DNA of 64,000 bases. Source: Lachnospiraceae bacterium. Lineage in GTDB: Bacteria > Bacillota > Clostridia > Lachnospirales > Lachnospiraceae. The stretch spans positions 176,313 through 240,312 of the forward strand of contig JAITGA010000016.1 in NCBI GenBank assembly GCA_031280955.1. Direction: 5' to 3'. Below are positions 39,650-46,999 of the stretch, piece after piece. Numbering within the stretch: position 1 is the stretch's first letter; every line of letters begins with the position of its first letter. The notes below the pieces were generated by a model. It was not told where the DNA came from, searched no databases, and saw only the letters and a program-made list of their open reading frames with translations. Made by a program: the position numbers and the translations under genes.

Positions 39650-40642
39650 GTGTTTGATTTTGAGAGACCGAACATCTTGGTTACAGAGATTACCGACGAT
39701 AAAAGGTATGGGCGCTTTGTTGTTGAGCCGCTGGAACGTGGCTATGGGATTACTCTTGGCAACTCGCTTAGAAGAATAATGCTCTCTTCATTGCCGGGAG
39801 CAGCCGTCAGCCAAGTCAAAATCGACGGTGTGTTACACGAGTTCACAACGATTACGGGAATCAAAGAGGATGTTACCGAAATCGTTATGAATATTAAGAG
39901 TATCTCTCTTAGGAACTATAGTGAAAGCAATGAACCCAAGTTGGCTTTTATCGACTTCGAGGGTGAGGGTGTGATTACGGCAGCTGATATTCAAGCTGAT
40001 TCCGAGATAGAAATCGCCAATCCTGATTTGGTCATTGCTACCCTAAGCGGTAAGGATGCGAAGCTCTATATTGAGCTTACGATTACCAAGGGGCGCGGCT
40101 ATGTCAGTGCTGACAAAAACAAAGGCGAGGAGCTACCCATCGGCGTGATTGCCGTTGACTCTATTTATACTCCGGTTGAACGTGTTAATATAACCGTCGA
40201 AGATACCCGTGTCGGACAGATTACTGACTTTGACAAACTGACCCTCGATGTGTTTACCGATGGAACTTTGGGTCCAGATGAGGCTATCAGTCTTGCCGCC
40301 AAGGTCTTGAACGAGCATTTGCGCCTTTTTATTGATTTATCCGAGAATGCCAAAAATGCCGAGGTGATGGTGGAAAGAGAAGAGGATAACAGGGAAAGAG
40401 TACTGGAAATGAGTATTGATGAGCTTGAACTTTCCGTTCGTTCTTATAACTGCCTGAAACGAGCCGGTATCAATACCGTCGAAGAACTCACCAACAAAAC
40501 CTCCGATGATATGATGAAAGTTCGCAATCTGGGACGTAAATCACTTGAGGAAGTAGTCGTGAAGTTGGCAGAACTGGGACTGGATTTCATGAAGGTACTT
40601 GAGATAGAAGAAGGCGACGAAGAGGAAGTAGAAGAGAGCTAG
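39650..40642 (+). CDS. rpoA: RNA polymerase alpha subunit
   Basis: A 330-residue subunit that nucleates core assembly and contacts promoters. GTG 39650 lies behind AAGGAGG. The N-terminal domain has [20 protein letters not shown] and [18 protein letters not shown]. The C-terminal domain has [20 protein letters not shown] and [13 protein letters not shown]. It ends in a short acidic run ([11 protein letters not shown]), like the longer acidic tails of beta and beta'. Confidence 0.98.
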   Translation: MFDFERPNILVTEITDDKRYGRFVVEPLERGYGITLGNSLRRIMLSSLPGAAVSQVKIDGVLHEFTTITGIKEDVTEIVMNIKSISLRNYSESNEPKLAFIDFEGEGVITAADIQADSEIEIANPDLVIATLSGKDAKLYIELTITKGRGYVSADKNKGEELPIGVIAVDSIYTPVERVNITVEDTRVGQITDFDKLTLDVFTDGTLGPDEAISLAAKVLNEHLRLFIDLSENAKNAEVMVEREEDNRERVLEMSIDELELSVRSYNCLKRAGINTVEELTNKTSDDMMKVRNLGRKSLEEVVVKLAELGLDFMKVLEIEEGDEEEVEES

Positions 40643-40655
40643 GAGGAGTAATACA

Positions 40656-41192
40656 ATGGCGAAGTATAGAAAACTAAGTAAAACAGCCGACCAGAGAAAG
40701 GCATTGCTCCGCAATCAAGTAACGGCTCTTCTTTATCATGGTCGTATCATTACTACCGAAGCTAGGGCAAAGGAAGTCCGCAGGATTGCTGAGGGTTTGA
40801 TTGCAATGGCGGCGAAGGAAAAAGATAATTTTGAGATGGTCAAGGTAGCAACCAAGGTTGCCCGCAAGGATAAAGACGGAAAGCGGATCAAAGAGGTAGT
40901 CGATGGTAAAAGAGTGACCAAGTATGATATCGTTGACAAAGAAATCAAAAAGGATTTGCCCTCACGCAACTTTGCCCGGCGAAAAATAATGAGGGTACTC
41001 TATCCGGTCAAGGATGTGCCGTTAGCGAAAGCCGGTCGTAAGCGGGAAACCAAGGAAGTAGACCTTGCCGCCAAGCTGTTTGATGAATACGGACCTAAGT
41101 ATGCTACCAGAAACGGCGGTTATACCCGAATCATCAAGATAGGTCCTCGCAAAGGCGATGCCGCAATGGAAGTAGTGCTGGAGTTAGTCTAA
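40656..41192 (+). CDS. rplQ: 50S ribosomal protein L17, enlarged form
   Basis: A 178-residue protein; L17 is usually about 110-130. The N-terminal part is standard (RKLSKTADQRKALLRNQVTA, ITTEARAKEVRRIAEGLI). After it comes an insertion of about 50-60 residues (about 65-120, lysine-rich, with KRIKEVVDGKRVTKYDIVDK) before the normal end LFDEYGPKYATRNGGYTRI and GDAAMEVVLELV. I recall similar long L17 proteins in Lachnospiraceae. It is the last gene of the cluster; a terminator follows. Confidence 0.96.
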   Translation: MAKYRKLSKTADQRKALLRNQVTALLYHGRIITTEARAKEVRRIAEGLIAMAAKEKDNFEMVKVATKVARKDKDGKRIKEVVDGKRVTKYDIVDKEIKKDLPSRNFARRKIMRVLYPVKDVPLAKAGRKRETKEVDLAAKLFDEYGPKYATRNGGYTRIIKIGPRKGDAAMEVVLELV

Positions 41193-41199
41193 TACCCAA

Positions 41200-41232
41200 A
41201 GCTCGGAGGAATCTCCGGGCTTTTATTTTCCG
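41200..41232 (+). terminator. Rho-independent terminator after rplQ
   Basis: AGCTCGGAG (41200-41208) pairs with CTCCGGGCT (41213-41221) with one G-T pair and a 4-nt loop, followed by TTTTATTTT. It ends the S10-spc-alpha transcription unit. Confidence 0.88.
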
Positions 41233-41261
41233 GTATAGCAAAGAAAAAAGACAGGTGAAAA

Positions 41262-42623
41262 ATGATCTTAATCAAAAACGCACTCATCGTTCCCTTCTAT
41301 CAAGAGATGGAAGTGATTGATAACCTCCATTATGATATCCTCATTCACGAGGAACGAATAGTCATGATTGAAAAAAAATTGGATTTGGATATCGCGATTA
41401 AGGCTTTGGGTTTAGAAGAAGCCGCTCCTTTCATAGAAACAATAAATGCCGCCGGTGCGTTAGTTGCCCCCGGTTTTGTGGATATCCATGTCCACTTTCG
41501 TGACCCCGGCTACACGGACAAAGAGGATATCGAAAGCGGAGTTCGTACCGCTGCCAGAGGAGGTTACACCAGTGTCGTCATGATGGCAAATACTAATCCA
41601 TGTCCCGATAACACGAAAGATCTAGCCGATATTGTAATGCGCGGACAAAAGGCGGATATCAACGTCTATACTTGCGCCAATGTCACTATCGGGGGCAAAG
41701 GGCGGGAAATCGTGGATATGGAAGCACTGGCTATCGCCGGAGCAGTTGGGTTCAGTGATGACGGTATGCCTTTGCTCGATGAGGTCTTGGTGAGGGAGGT
41801 GTTTCAGAGGGCGGCACAGCTGGGAATCCCGGTTGCTCTCCATGAAGAAGACCCTGCGTATATTGAAAAAGATGAAAATGGTATCAATAGTGGCTGGATT
41901 TCATCAAAGTTGGGAATAAAAGGCTCAAAGCGGGAAGCGGAAATCACGATGGTTGAACGTGATTTGCGGATTGCGGAGGAAACAGGAGCGACAGTTATCT
42001 TCCAACATCTTTCCACGGCAGAGGCAGTTGAACTTATTCGCCAAGCGAAGAAGACCAATGATCGTATTTTTGCCGAGGTGACTCCTCACCACTTCAGCTT
42101 GACGGAGGAAGCGATCCTCAGCAAAGGCACGATGGCAAAGATGAATCCGCCGCTTCGTACTGAGAAAGACCGCCTTGCTATTATCGCCGGTTTGGCGGAT
42201 GGGACGATAGATATTATTGCGACTGACCATGCTCCCCACACCGCTGCCGATAAAGCAAAACCCCTGTTGGAAGCCCCCAGTGGGATTATCGGCTTGGAAA
42301 CGGCACTTTCACTTGTGATGAGAGAACTGGTAATGCCCGGACACCTATCATTGACCGACCTAGTCTACAAAATGAGTGTAAACCCGGCAAAAGCCTTCAA
42401 GTTGGCGGCAGGAGAAGTGAAAGTTGGCATGACAGCGGATTTGGTTATTTTCAACCCAACGGCAACGAGGAAGATTGGCAAATTTTACTCAAAATCAGCG
42501 AACTCTCCTTTCGTGGGCGAAACCATGCCGGGATTGGTGCGTTATACGATAGCAAAGGGCAAAATAGTTTACGCCAGGAACAAAAAACATAAACCTAAGG
42601 GGGAGATACCCCCACCTCTATAG
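41262..42623 (+). CDS. pyrC: Dihydroorotase
   Basis: A 453-residue zinc amidohydrolase closing carbamoyl-aspartate to dihydroorotate. The metal motif is VDIHVHFRDPG. Further ligands are seen in the middle (VALHEEDP, FQHLS) and in IATDHAPH with its catalytic Asp. This is the longer, Gram-positive-type dihydroorotase. It begins 30 bp after the rplQ terminator and leads the pyr genes. Its stop lies inside a 12-bp palindrome CCTCTATAGAGG (42615-42626) followed by GGAGTTTT, which could be a weak terminator. Confidence 0.95.
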   Translation: MILIKNALIVPFYQEMEVIDNLHYDILIHEERIVMIEKKLDLDIAIKALGLEEAAPFIETINAAGALVAPGFVDIHVHFRDPGYTDKEDIESGVRTAARGGYTSVVMMANTNPCPDNTKDLADIVMRGQKADINVYTCANVTIGGKGREIVDMEALAIAGAVGFSDDGMPLLDEVLVREVFQRAAQLGIPVALHEEDPAYIEKDENGINSGWISSKLGIKGSKREAEITMVERDLRIAEETGATVIFQHLSTAEAVELIRQAKKTNDRIFAEVTPHHFSLTEEAILSKGTMAKMNPPLRTEKDRLAIIAGLADGTIDIIATDHAPHTAADKAKPLLEAPSGIIGLETALSLVMRELVMPGHLSLTDLVYKMSVNPAKAFKLAAGEVKVGMTADLVIFNPTATRKIGKFYSKSANSPFVGETMPGLVRYTIAKGKIVYARNKKHKPKGEIPPPL

Positions 42624-42692
42624 AGGGGAGTTTTGGCATAATCTATAATTCCATGAATGATGGTTTGATAGAGTGATGTGCCAAGGAGTAAT

Positions 42693-43517
42693 ATGGTCAA
42701 AATGAAGACAAAAGGGATAGTCGTTTCTCAGGAGAAGCTGACGGATGATGTATATAGCTTGTGGCTTTCTGCTGCTGTTGCCGAATCTGCCCAAGCTGGT
42801 CAGTTTATCGGTATTTATCCTCGTAATGAAGCCACACTTTTGCCACGCCCGCTTAGCATTTGTGAAGTGAGTGATGACCGCCGCCAACTTAGGTTGGTTT
42901 ATCGTGTCGTTGGTCAAGGGACGACTGAATTTACCACATACAAGGTGGGTGACATAGTTTCATTTTTGGGAATACTCGGCAATGGCTTTCCATTAGATGA
43001 AAGTGAATTATCACAAAAACAAGTCTTTTTGGTCGGCGGCGGCATTGGCATTGCCCCATTGGTAGAATTGGCAAAGACATTACCCCTCAAAGTACAAGCG
43101 GATGCAAAAGATAATACTGCCTGTTCTCTCGATATTTTCTTAGGGTATCGTAACCAACAAACTTTTCTTACTAATGAACTAAAAAACTATGGAAATATCC
43201 ATATCGCCACCGATGATGGCAGTATTGGTATTCATGGCAGTGTCATTGATGCGATAGAAGCGCAAAGAGCAAAAGCGAAGCTTCCCGATTTGATATATGC
43301 TTGCGGCCCGTTGCCAATGTTGCAGGCAGTTAAGGAATACGGCGAACGAGAAAATATCAAAATCTATCTTTCTCTTGAAGAGCGGATGGCTTGCGGGATT
43401 GGAGCTTGTCTGGGTTGTGTTTGCAAGACCAAGGAAAGAGATTATCATACCGGGGTCTATAACACCCGCATTTGTACTGAAGGCCCTGTATATGAGGCGG
43501 GACGGGTTATCTTGTAA
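42693..43517 (+). CDS. pyrK: Dihydroorotate dehydrogenase electron-transfer subunit
   Basis: A 274-residue FAD and [2Fe-2S] protein that passes electrons from PyrD to NAD+. The N-terminal FAD part has LLPRPLSICEVSDD; the nucleotide part has QVFLVGGGIGIAPLVELAK. The cluster cysteines are in CGIGACLGCVCK and a later Cys in NTRICTEGP. ATG 42693 follows AAGGAG closely; ATG 42702 is an alternative. It pairs with pyrD at 44742. Confidence 0.95.
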   Translation: MVKMKTKGIVVSQEKLTDDVYSLWLSAAVAESAQAGQFIGIYPRNEATLLPRPLSICEVSDDRRQLRLVYRVVGQGTTEFTTYKVGDIVSFLGILGNGFPLDESELSQKQVFLVGGGIGIAPLVELAKTLPLKVQADAKDNTACSLDIFLGYRNQQTFLTNELKNYGNIHIATDDGSIGIHGSVIDAIEAQRAKAKLPDLIYACGPLPMLQAVKEYGERENIKIYLSLEERMACGIGACLGCVCKTKERDYHTGVYNTRICTEGPVYEAGRVIL

Positions 43518-43534
43518 GGATGGTTGTTAATGGG

Positions 43535-43563
43535 TTTACTAACAAGCCTGATTTTGTTATTAT
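43535..43563 (+). promoter_or_regulatory. Predicted promoter after pyrK
   Basis: TTTACT (43535-43540), a 17-bp spacer and TATTAT (43558-43563). It would give the unknown gene at 43664 its own transcript, possibly extending into pyrD. Confidence 0.45.
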
Positions 43564-43663
43564 AGTTTATGAACAGCAATGATAATGGTTGTGCGATATA
43601 TATGAAAAACTTTAGCTAATTATCAAGATAACATTATTTCAGCAGCAGAAGAGGGAGGCACTT

Positions 43664-44530
43664 ATGAACAAAAATGCGGATAAAATTACTTTTCCCCGGA
43701 CATCGGTAGCAGGAGTGTCATTACCACGGATGCTGATCGGCACCAACTGGATACTCGGTTGGAGTCATCGTTCAACGGCGGCGGATGGCATGATTGAACT
43801 GCGCAACCGCAACAAAGAAGCGATTGCTGATATTGTCGAGGTGTTCTTGTCACATGACGTCAATGCGATGATGGCACCTGTCTCTCAACATCCGGTGGTT
43901 GCCGAGGGTGCAAAACTAGCCGAAGACCGCACCGGGAAGCAGGTGATTTTGATCGACACGCCGATTATCAATGTCGATGACACAGCCGAGGCGCGCCGTG
44001 AAGCGGAAGCGACCATCAAGGCTTGCCGTGATATCGGGGCGACATTTTGCCTGCCTCACCATAGCTCAGTAGAGGAACTGGTCAACAAGAACAAGCGCAT
44101 TATTGACCGTCTGCCTGATTATTTGTCCATGATTCGTGAGCAGGGGATGATACCCGGCTTGTCAGCGCATATGCCGGAGCTGATTGTTTATTCCGATGAA
44201 CAAGGTTACGACGTGGAAACTTATATCCAGATATACAATTGTCTTGGCTATATGATGCAGGTCGAAATCGAGTATATCCACAAGGTAATCTGGAATGCAA
44301 AGAAGCCGGTGATGACAATTAAATCAATGGCAGCAGGGCGGGTAACACCGCTTGTGGGGATTACCTTCTCATATGCCACGATAAGGCCATGTGATATGGT
44401 GACGGTCGGTTGCTTTACACCTGATGAAGCTCGTGAGGATATCGAGATTGGACTGGCAGCAATCGAGAGACGAAAACCTGACCTTGAGGGTAGAAGCAGC
44501 CCGAACAAGACGGCGGCGATGTCTGAGTAG
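43664..44530 (+). CDS. Uncharacterised protein, probable TIM-barrel fold
   Basis: A 288-residue soluble protein without signal or membrane segment. Alternating strand and helix pattern suggests a beta/alpha barrel. Notable parts are GTNWILGWSHRS near the N-terminus, FCLPHHSSVEEL, SAHMPELIVYSD, and near the end MTIKSMAAGRVTPLVG, which resembles the late-barrel region of aldo/keto reductases. No cofactor site is certain. AGGGAGG precedes ATG 43664. It sits between pyrK and pyrD, where no pyrimidine step is missing that it would obviously supply. Confidence 0.6.
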   Translation: MNKNADKITFPRTSVAGVSLPRMLIGTNWILGWSHRSTAADGMIELRNRNKEAIADIVEVFLSHDVNAMMAPVSQHPVVAEGAKLAEDRTGKQVILIDTPIINVDDTAEARREAEATIKACRDIGATFCLPHHSSVEELVNKNKRIIDRLPDYLSMIREQGMIPGLSAHMPELIVYSDEQGYDVETYIQIYNCLGYMMQVEIEYIHKVIWNAKKPVMTIKSMAAGRVTPLVGITFSYATIRPCDMVTVGCFTPDEAREDIEIGLAAIERRKPDLEGRSSPNKTAAMSE

Positions 44531-44537
44531 TAGTTTC

Positions 44538-44571
44538 GTCATTGCGAGGCGGTTTTACGCCGAAGCAATCC
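44538..44571 (+). repeat. GTCATTGCGAG...GAAGCAATCC element, single copy
   Basis: A 34-bp copy with an inner GGCG-GTTTTA-CGCC hairpin and ATTGC/GCAAT outer pairing. It starts 8 bp after the stop of the TIM-barrel-like gene. A nearly identical core lies at 44660-44693. Confidence 0.85.
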
Positions 44572-44594
44572 ATGCTCAACTTTTACCGAAACCA

Positions 44595-44693
44595 GAAGAA
44601 TGACACGCTCTTTTGTCATTCTTCGCACTAAGAACTTTGCAACGCAAAGTTCGTGTGCTGTCATTGCGAGGCGGTTTTACGCCGAAGCAATCC
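44595..44693 (+). repeat. Composite repeat A-B-C, copy 1
   Basis: Three modules in a row. A: hairpin GAAGAATGACA (44595-44605) / TGTCATTCTTC (44614-44624). B: hairpin GAACTTTGC (44632-44640) / GCAAAGTTC (44644-44652). C: GTCATTGCGAG (44660-44670) to GAAGCAATCC (44684-44693). The linkers GCACTAA and GTGTGC are kept in the second copy at 46893-46985. It ends 48 bp before the pyrD start. Confidence 0.85.
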
Positions 44694-44741
44694 ACTATAA
44701 GGTTGAATAGTAACTATTGTTTTCGTACAAAGGGTAGTAGC

Positions 44742-45650
44742 TTGGAAAAACTAGCAATCAATATCGCCGGAATTGACTTGAAGAATCCGGTCATGACTGC
44801 ATCCGGTACTTTTGGTGCGGGACGTGAATATAGTGAGTTTGTGGATTTGTCACAGTTGGGAGCGGTTGTCACCAAAGGAGTCAGTCTGGAAGCATGGGAG
44901 GGCAATCCTACTCCACGTATTGCGGAAACCTACGGGGGGATGCTCAATGCAATTGGTCTTCAAAATCCCGGGGTCGATGTTTTTATTGAACGGGATTTGC
45001 CATATCTGCAAAAATATGACACCCGTGTCATTGTTAATGTCTGCGGAAAAACAGTCGAGGAATATCTAGGCGTTGTCGAGAGACTGGCAGATACTACGGT
45101 TGACATGTTGGAAATCAACGTCTCCTGCCCTAATGTAAAAGAAGGTGCATTGGCTTTTGGACAAAACGCTGAAAGCCTCTTTTATGTTACCAGTCAGATT
45201 GCGGCAGTTGCCCGTCAGCCTGTTATCATAAAGCTAAGTCCCAATGTCACCGACATCACGGAAATGGCAAAAGCCGCCGAAGCAGGCGGAGCTTCCGCCA
45301 TATCCCTTATCAATACCCTGATAGGAATGAAAATAGACATTCACCGCCGTACATTTGCCCTCGCCAACCGCACCGGCGGTCTCTCAGGTCCGGCGATTCG
45401 TCCGGTTGCCGTGCGGATGGTTTATCAAGCAGCGCAGGCAGTTCGTATCCCCATCATCGGGATGGGAGGAATCATTTGCGCTGATGATGCCATCGAATTT
45501 ATCTTTGCCGGGGCAACGGCTATCGCCGTCGGGACGATGAATTTCACCAATCCGGCGATAACCACGGAAATAATCACGGGTATCAGCGATTATCTGGATA
45601 AACATGACATCGCTGACATCACCGCTTTACGTTTAGCACTTAATCACTAA
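44742..45650 (+). CDS. pyrD: Dihydroorotate dehydrogenase, class 1B catalytic subunit
   Basis: A 302-residue FMN enzyme oxidising dihydroorotate to orotate with PyrK. The active-site Cys is in INVSCPNVKEGALAFG; FMN-site parts are MTASGTFGAG and IIGMGGIICADDAIEFI. The start is TTG 44742 behind AAAGGGTAG; an upstream ATG at 44613 would add 43 residues translated from the repeat and is rejected. The repeat therefore forms the immediate 5' region of pyrD. Confidence 0.94.
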   Translation: MEKLAINIAGIDLKNPVMTASGTFGAGREYSEFVDLSQLGAVVTKGVSLEAWEGNPTPRIAETYGGMLNAIGLQNPGVDVFIERDLPYLQKYDTRVIVNVCGKTVEEYLGVVERLADTTVDMLEINVSCPNVKEGALAFGQNAESLFYVTSQIAAVARQPVIIKLSPNVTDITEMAKAAEAGGASAISLINTLIGMKIDIHRRTFALANRTGGLSGPAIRPVAVRMVYQAAQAVRIPIIGMGGIICADDAIEFIFAGATAIAVGTMNFTNPAITTEIITGISDYLDKHDIADITALRLALNH

Positions 45651-45659
45651 GGCTTAACG

Positions 45660-45716
45660 ATTGCTCCACCAAAATTTCACGATAATATTTACGCAAGATT
45701 TATTCGGTGGAGCAAT
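45660..45716. repeat. Long inverted repeat, family 1 copy
   Basis: Perfect 11-bp arms ATTGCTCCACC (45660-45670) and GGTGGAGCAAT (45706-45716) enclose 35 nt. The arms and parts of the inner sequence (AAAATTT, then ATATTTACGCAAG) resemble the element at 333-402. It lies between the convergent ends of pyrD and the next gene; no T-run follows, so it is not a typical terminator. Confidence 0.65.
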
Positions 45717-45731
45717 AACAAACCCTAGATT

Positions 45732-46331
45732 TTAACCCTTCTTTAACTCAGCTTCTTCTTTCATTCTGTCAAAACCGGCAAGTACGGCTTCACGGGTGCG
45801 TTGGCTAATGTCAGGAAGCTTGCCTCCCCATGTTTTTTCTGCCATCTTAAAGCCTTTTTCAAATGCGGCTCGCATTTCATCTATCTTTTTGGGATCGCCG
45901 CCGGTTAGGGCAACAGCGAAATCAAGGATACGCTGTGAGGTCTGATTGACACCCCAAAAGCCATCATCAGCAATGTCACGCATTGCTTTTTCCCTAGTTG
46001 CCGCATCGACATTTAATGTACCCTCACGCAGTGCCGCCCAGATATCATGAGCTTGCCCTTGCCCTGCCAGCATCTTTCGCACCATTTCCAAAAGCTGTGC
46101 TTTCTGGTTCTCGGTCTCGGCTTTCAAGCGGGCGACAGTCTCGGCATCGGGACGGAATTTTTCCGTTTTCTTCGACTCGTCACTTGCTTTTTTGGACGGC
46201 TCATAAATAACACCGCTTTGACTCGCTGTGTTATCTTTCTTCTCCTGCGTCTTGGTTTCGTTTTTGGGTTTGCTTGCTTGATAAGCATACGCGCTGCCGG
46301 CGGCTGCGCCCGTAACTCCATTTACTCCCAT
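45732..46331 (-). CDS. Conserved hypothetical protein (Lachnospiraceae-type)
   Basis: A 199-residue protein. ATG 46331 follows AAGGAGGGG; the longer frame to 46487 has no ribosome site and is rejected. It starts MGVNGVTGAAAGSAYAYQAS, followed by a Lys/Glu/Ser-rich linker (about 20-70) and a helical C-terminal domain with DIADDGFWGVNQTSQRILDF and FAVALTGGDPKKIDEM. I recall similar unannotated proteins in Lachnospiraceae genomes. No enzyme motif is seen. An alanine/glycine start and charged linker could suit an adaptor or a flagellum-associated protein; that is conjecture. Confidence 0.7.
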   Translation of the reverse strand: MGVNGVTGAAAGSAYAYQASKPKNETKTQEKKDNTASQSGVIYEPSKKASDESKKTEKFRPDAETVARLKAETENQKAQLLEMVRKMLAGQGQAHDIWAALREGTLNVDAATREKAMRDIADDGFWGVNQTSQRILDFAVALTGGDPKKIDEMRAAFEKGFKMAEKTWGGKLPDISQRTREAVLAGFDRMKEEAELKKG

Positions 46332-46564
46332 TTTCCCCTCCTTGGTGGTTTTGGTATCACGGCATCGAGATGGTGACGTGATATATACATTATAGTGCCA
46401 TATATTGCCGTGCCGTATCCCGTATACTATATAACAAATAAGGAATAATCGGCACATCAGTAACATGAACAGCAATTTTGCGGTCATTTACTGTTATCTG
46501 ATATATCGGACAAATTGAGCAAAAAATGAAGTGGGTTTGCATAATTATGTAGAGCCAATATTAG
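46332..46564. other. Intergenic stretch without recognised features
   Basis: This stretch lies between the hypothetical gene (minus strand) and the promoter of the hairpin array. It presumably holds the promoter of the minus-strand gene, but no convincing pair of boxes was found. Nothing else is seen. Confidence 0.4.
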
Positions 46565-46593
46565 TTGACACCCCTTGTTTCTTTTGTTATGGT
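46565..46593 (+). promoter_or_regulatory. Predicted promoter of hairpin array 1
   Basis: A perfect TTGACA (46565-46570), a 17-bp spacer and TATGGT (46588-46593). The expected start, about 46600, falls within 2 bp of the first unit of the array, so the array would form the 5' end of the RNA. Confidence 0.6.
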
Positions 46594-46597
46594 TACA

Positions 46598-46882
46598 CAA
46601 ACATCGAGTTATACTAGACTCGTGAAGTACCTCGTCAAGTATAACTAACGAGCAAACATCGAGTTATACTAAGTTCGTGAAGTACCTCACTAAGTATAAC
46701 TAGCGAGCAAACATCGAGTTATACTAAGTTCGTGAAGTACCTCACTAAGTATAACTAGCGAGCAAACATCGAGTTATGCTAGACTCGTGAAGTACCTCGT
46801 CAAGTATAACTTTCGATGTCGCAAGAATACTACGTATTCTTGTAGGAATACTACGTATTTTTGTAGCAAACATCAGGTTATA
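46598..46882 (+). repeat. Hairpin array 1: four 55-bp units plus cap hairpins
   Basis: Units begin CAAACATCGAG at 46598, 46653, 46708 and 46763, exactly 55 bp apart. Each holds a stem GTTATACT-A-xxx and xxx-A-AGTATAAC around a 14-nt loop TCGTGAAGTACCTC. In units 1 and 4, xxx pairs as GAC/GTC; in units 2 and 3 as AGT/ACT, so both sides change together. Unit 4 has one G-T pair. After the last unit comes CGATGTC, a 9-bp hairpin CAAGAATAC-TAC-GTATTCTTG (46822-46842), a weaker copy of it, and a truncated unit start GCAAACATCAGG. Likely transcribed toward ispE. Confidence 0.9.
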
Positions 46883-46892
46883 AAGTGCGCCG

Positions 46893-46985
46893 GAAGAATG
46901 ACATGTTCTAACGTCATTCTTCAGCACTAAGAACTTTGCAAAGCAAAGTTCGTGTGCCGTCATTGCGAGCGAAACGAAGCAATCC
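46893..46985 (+). repeat. Composite repeat A-B-C, copy 2
   Basis: Same order as at 44595. A: GAAGAATGAC (46893-46902) / GTCATTCTTC (46913-46922). B: GAACTTTGC (46931-46939) / GCAAAGTTC (46943-46951). C: GTCATTGCGAG (46959-46969) to GAAGCAATCC (46976-46985), shorter than copy 1 because the inner GGCG/CGCC hairpin is missing. It ends 14 bp before the ispE start, so it lies in its leader. Confidence 0.85.
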
Positions 46986-46999
46986 AAACAAGGTATCCC

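Noticed and set aside
44613..44741. 43-residue N-terminal extension of PyrD
   Set aside because: It is translated from the composite repeat; TTG 44742 has a ribosome site and gives the normal class 1B N-terminus.
46441..46460. Flagellar sigma-28 promoter (GCCGATTA on the minus strand)
   Set aside because: The -10-like GCCGATTA is present, but no TAAA lies at 14-16 bp upstream.
46332..46487. N-terminal extension of the hypothetical protein at 45732
   Set aside because: The extension has no ribosome site, whereas ATG 46331 has AAGGAGGGG directly upstream.
46598..46882. CRISPR array
   Set aside because: The 55-bp units follow each other directly with no unique spacers, and no cas genes are in the window.
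46598..46882. Type III toxin-antitoxin antitoxin RNA
   Set aside because: Tandem structured repeats after a promoter fit the idea, but no ToxN-like gene follows; the next gene is ispE, and array 2 leads to a lipoprotein gene.
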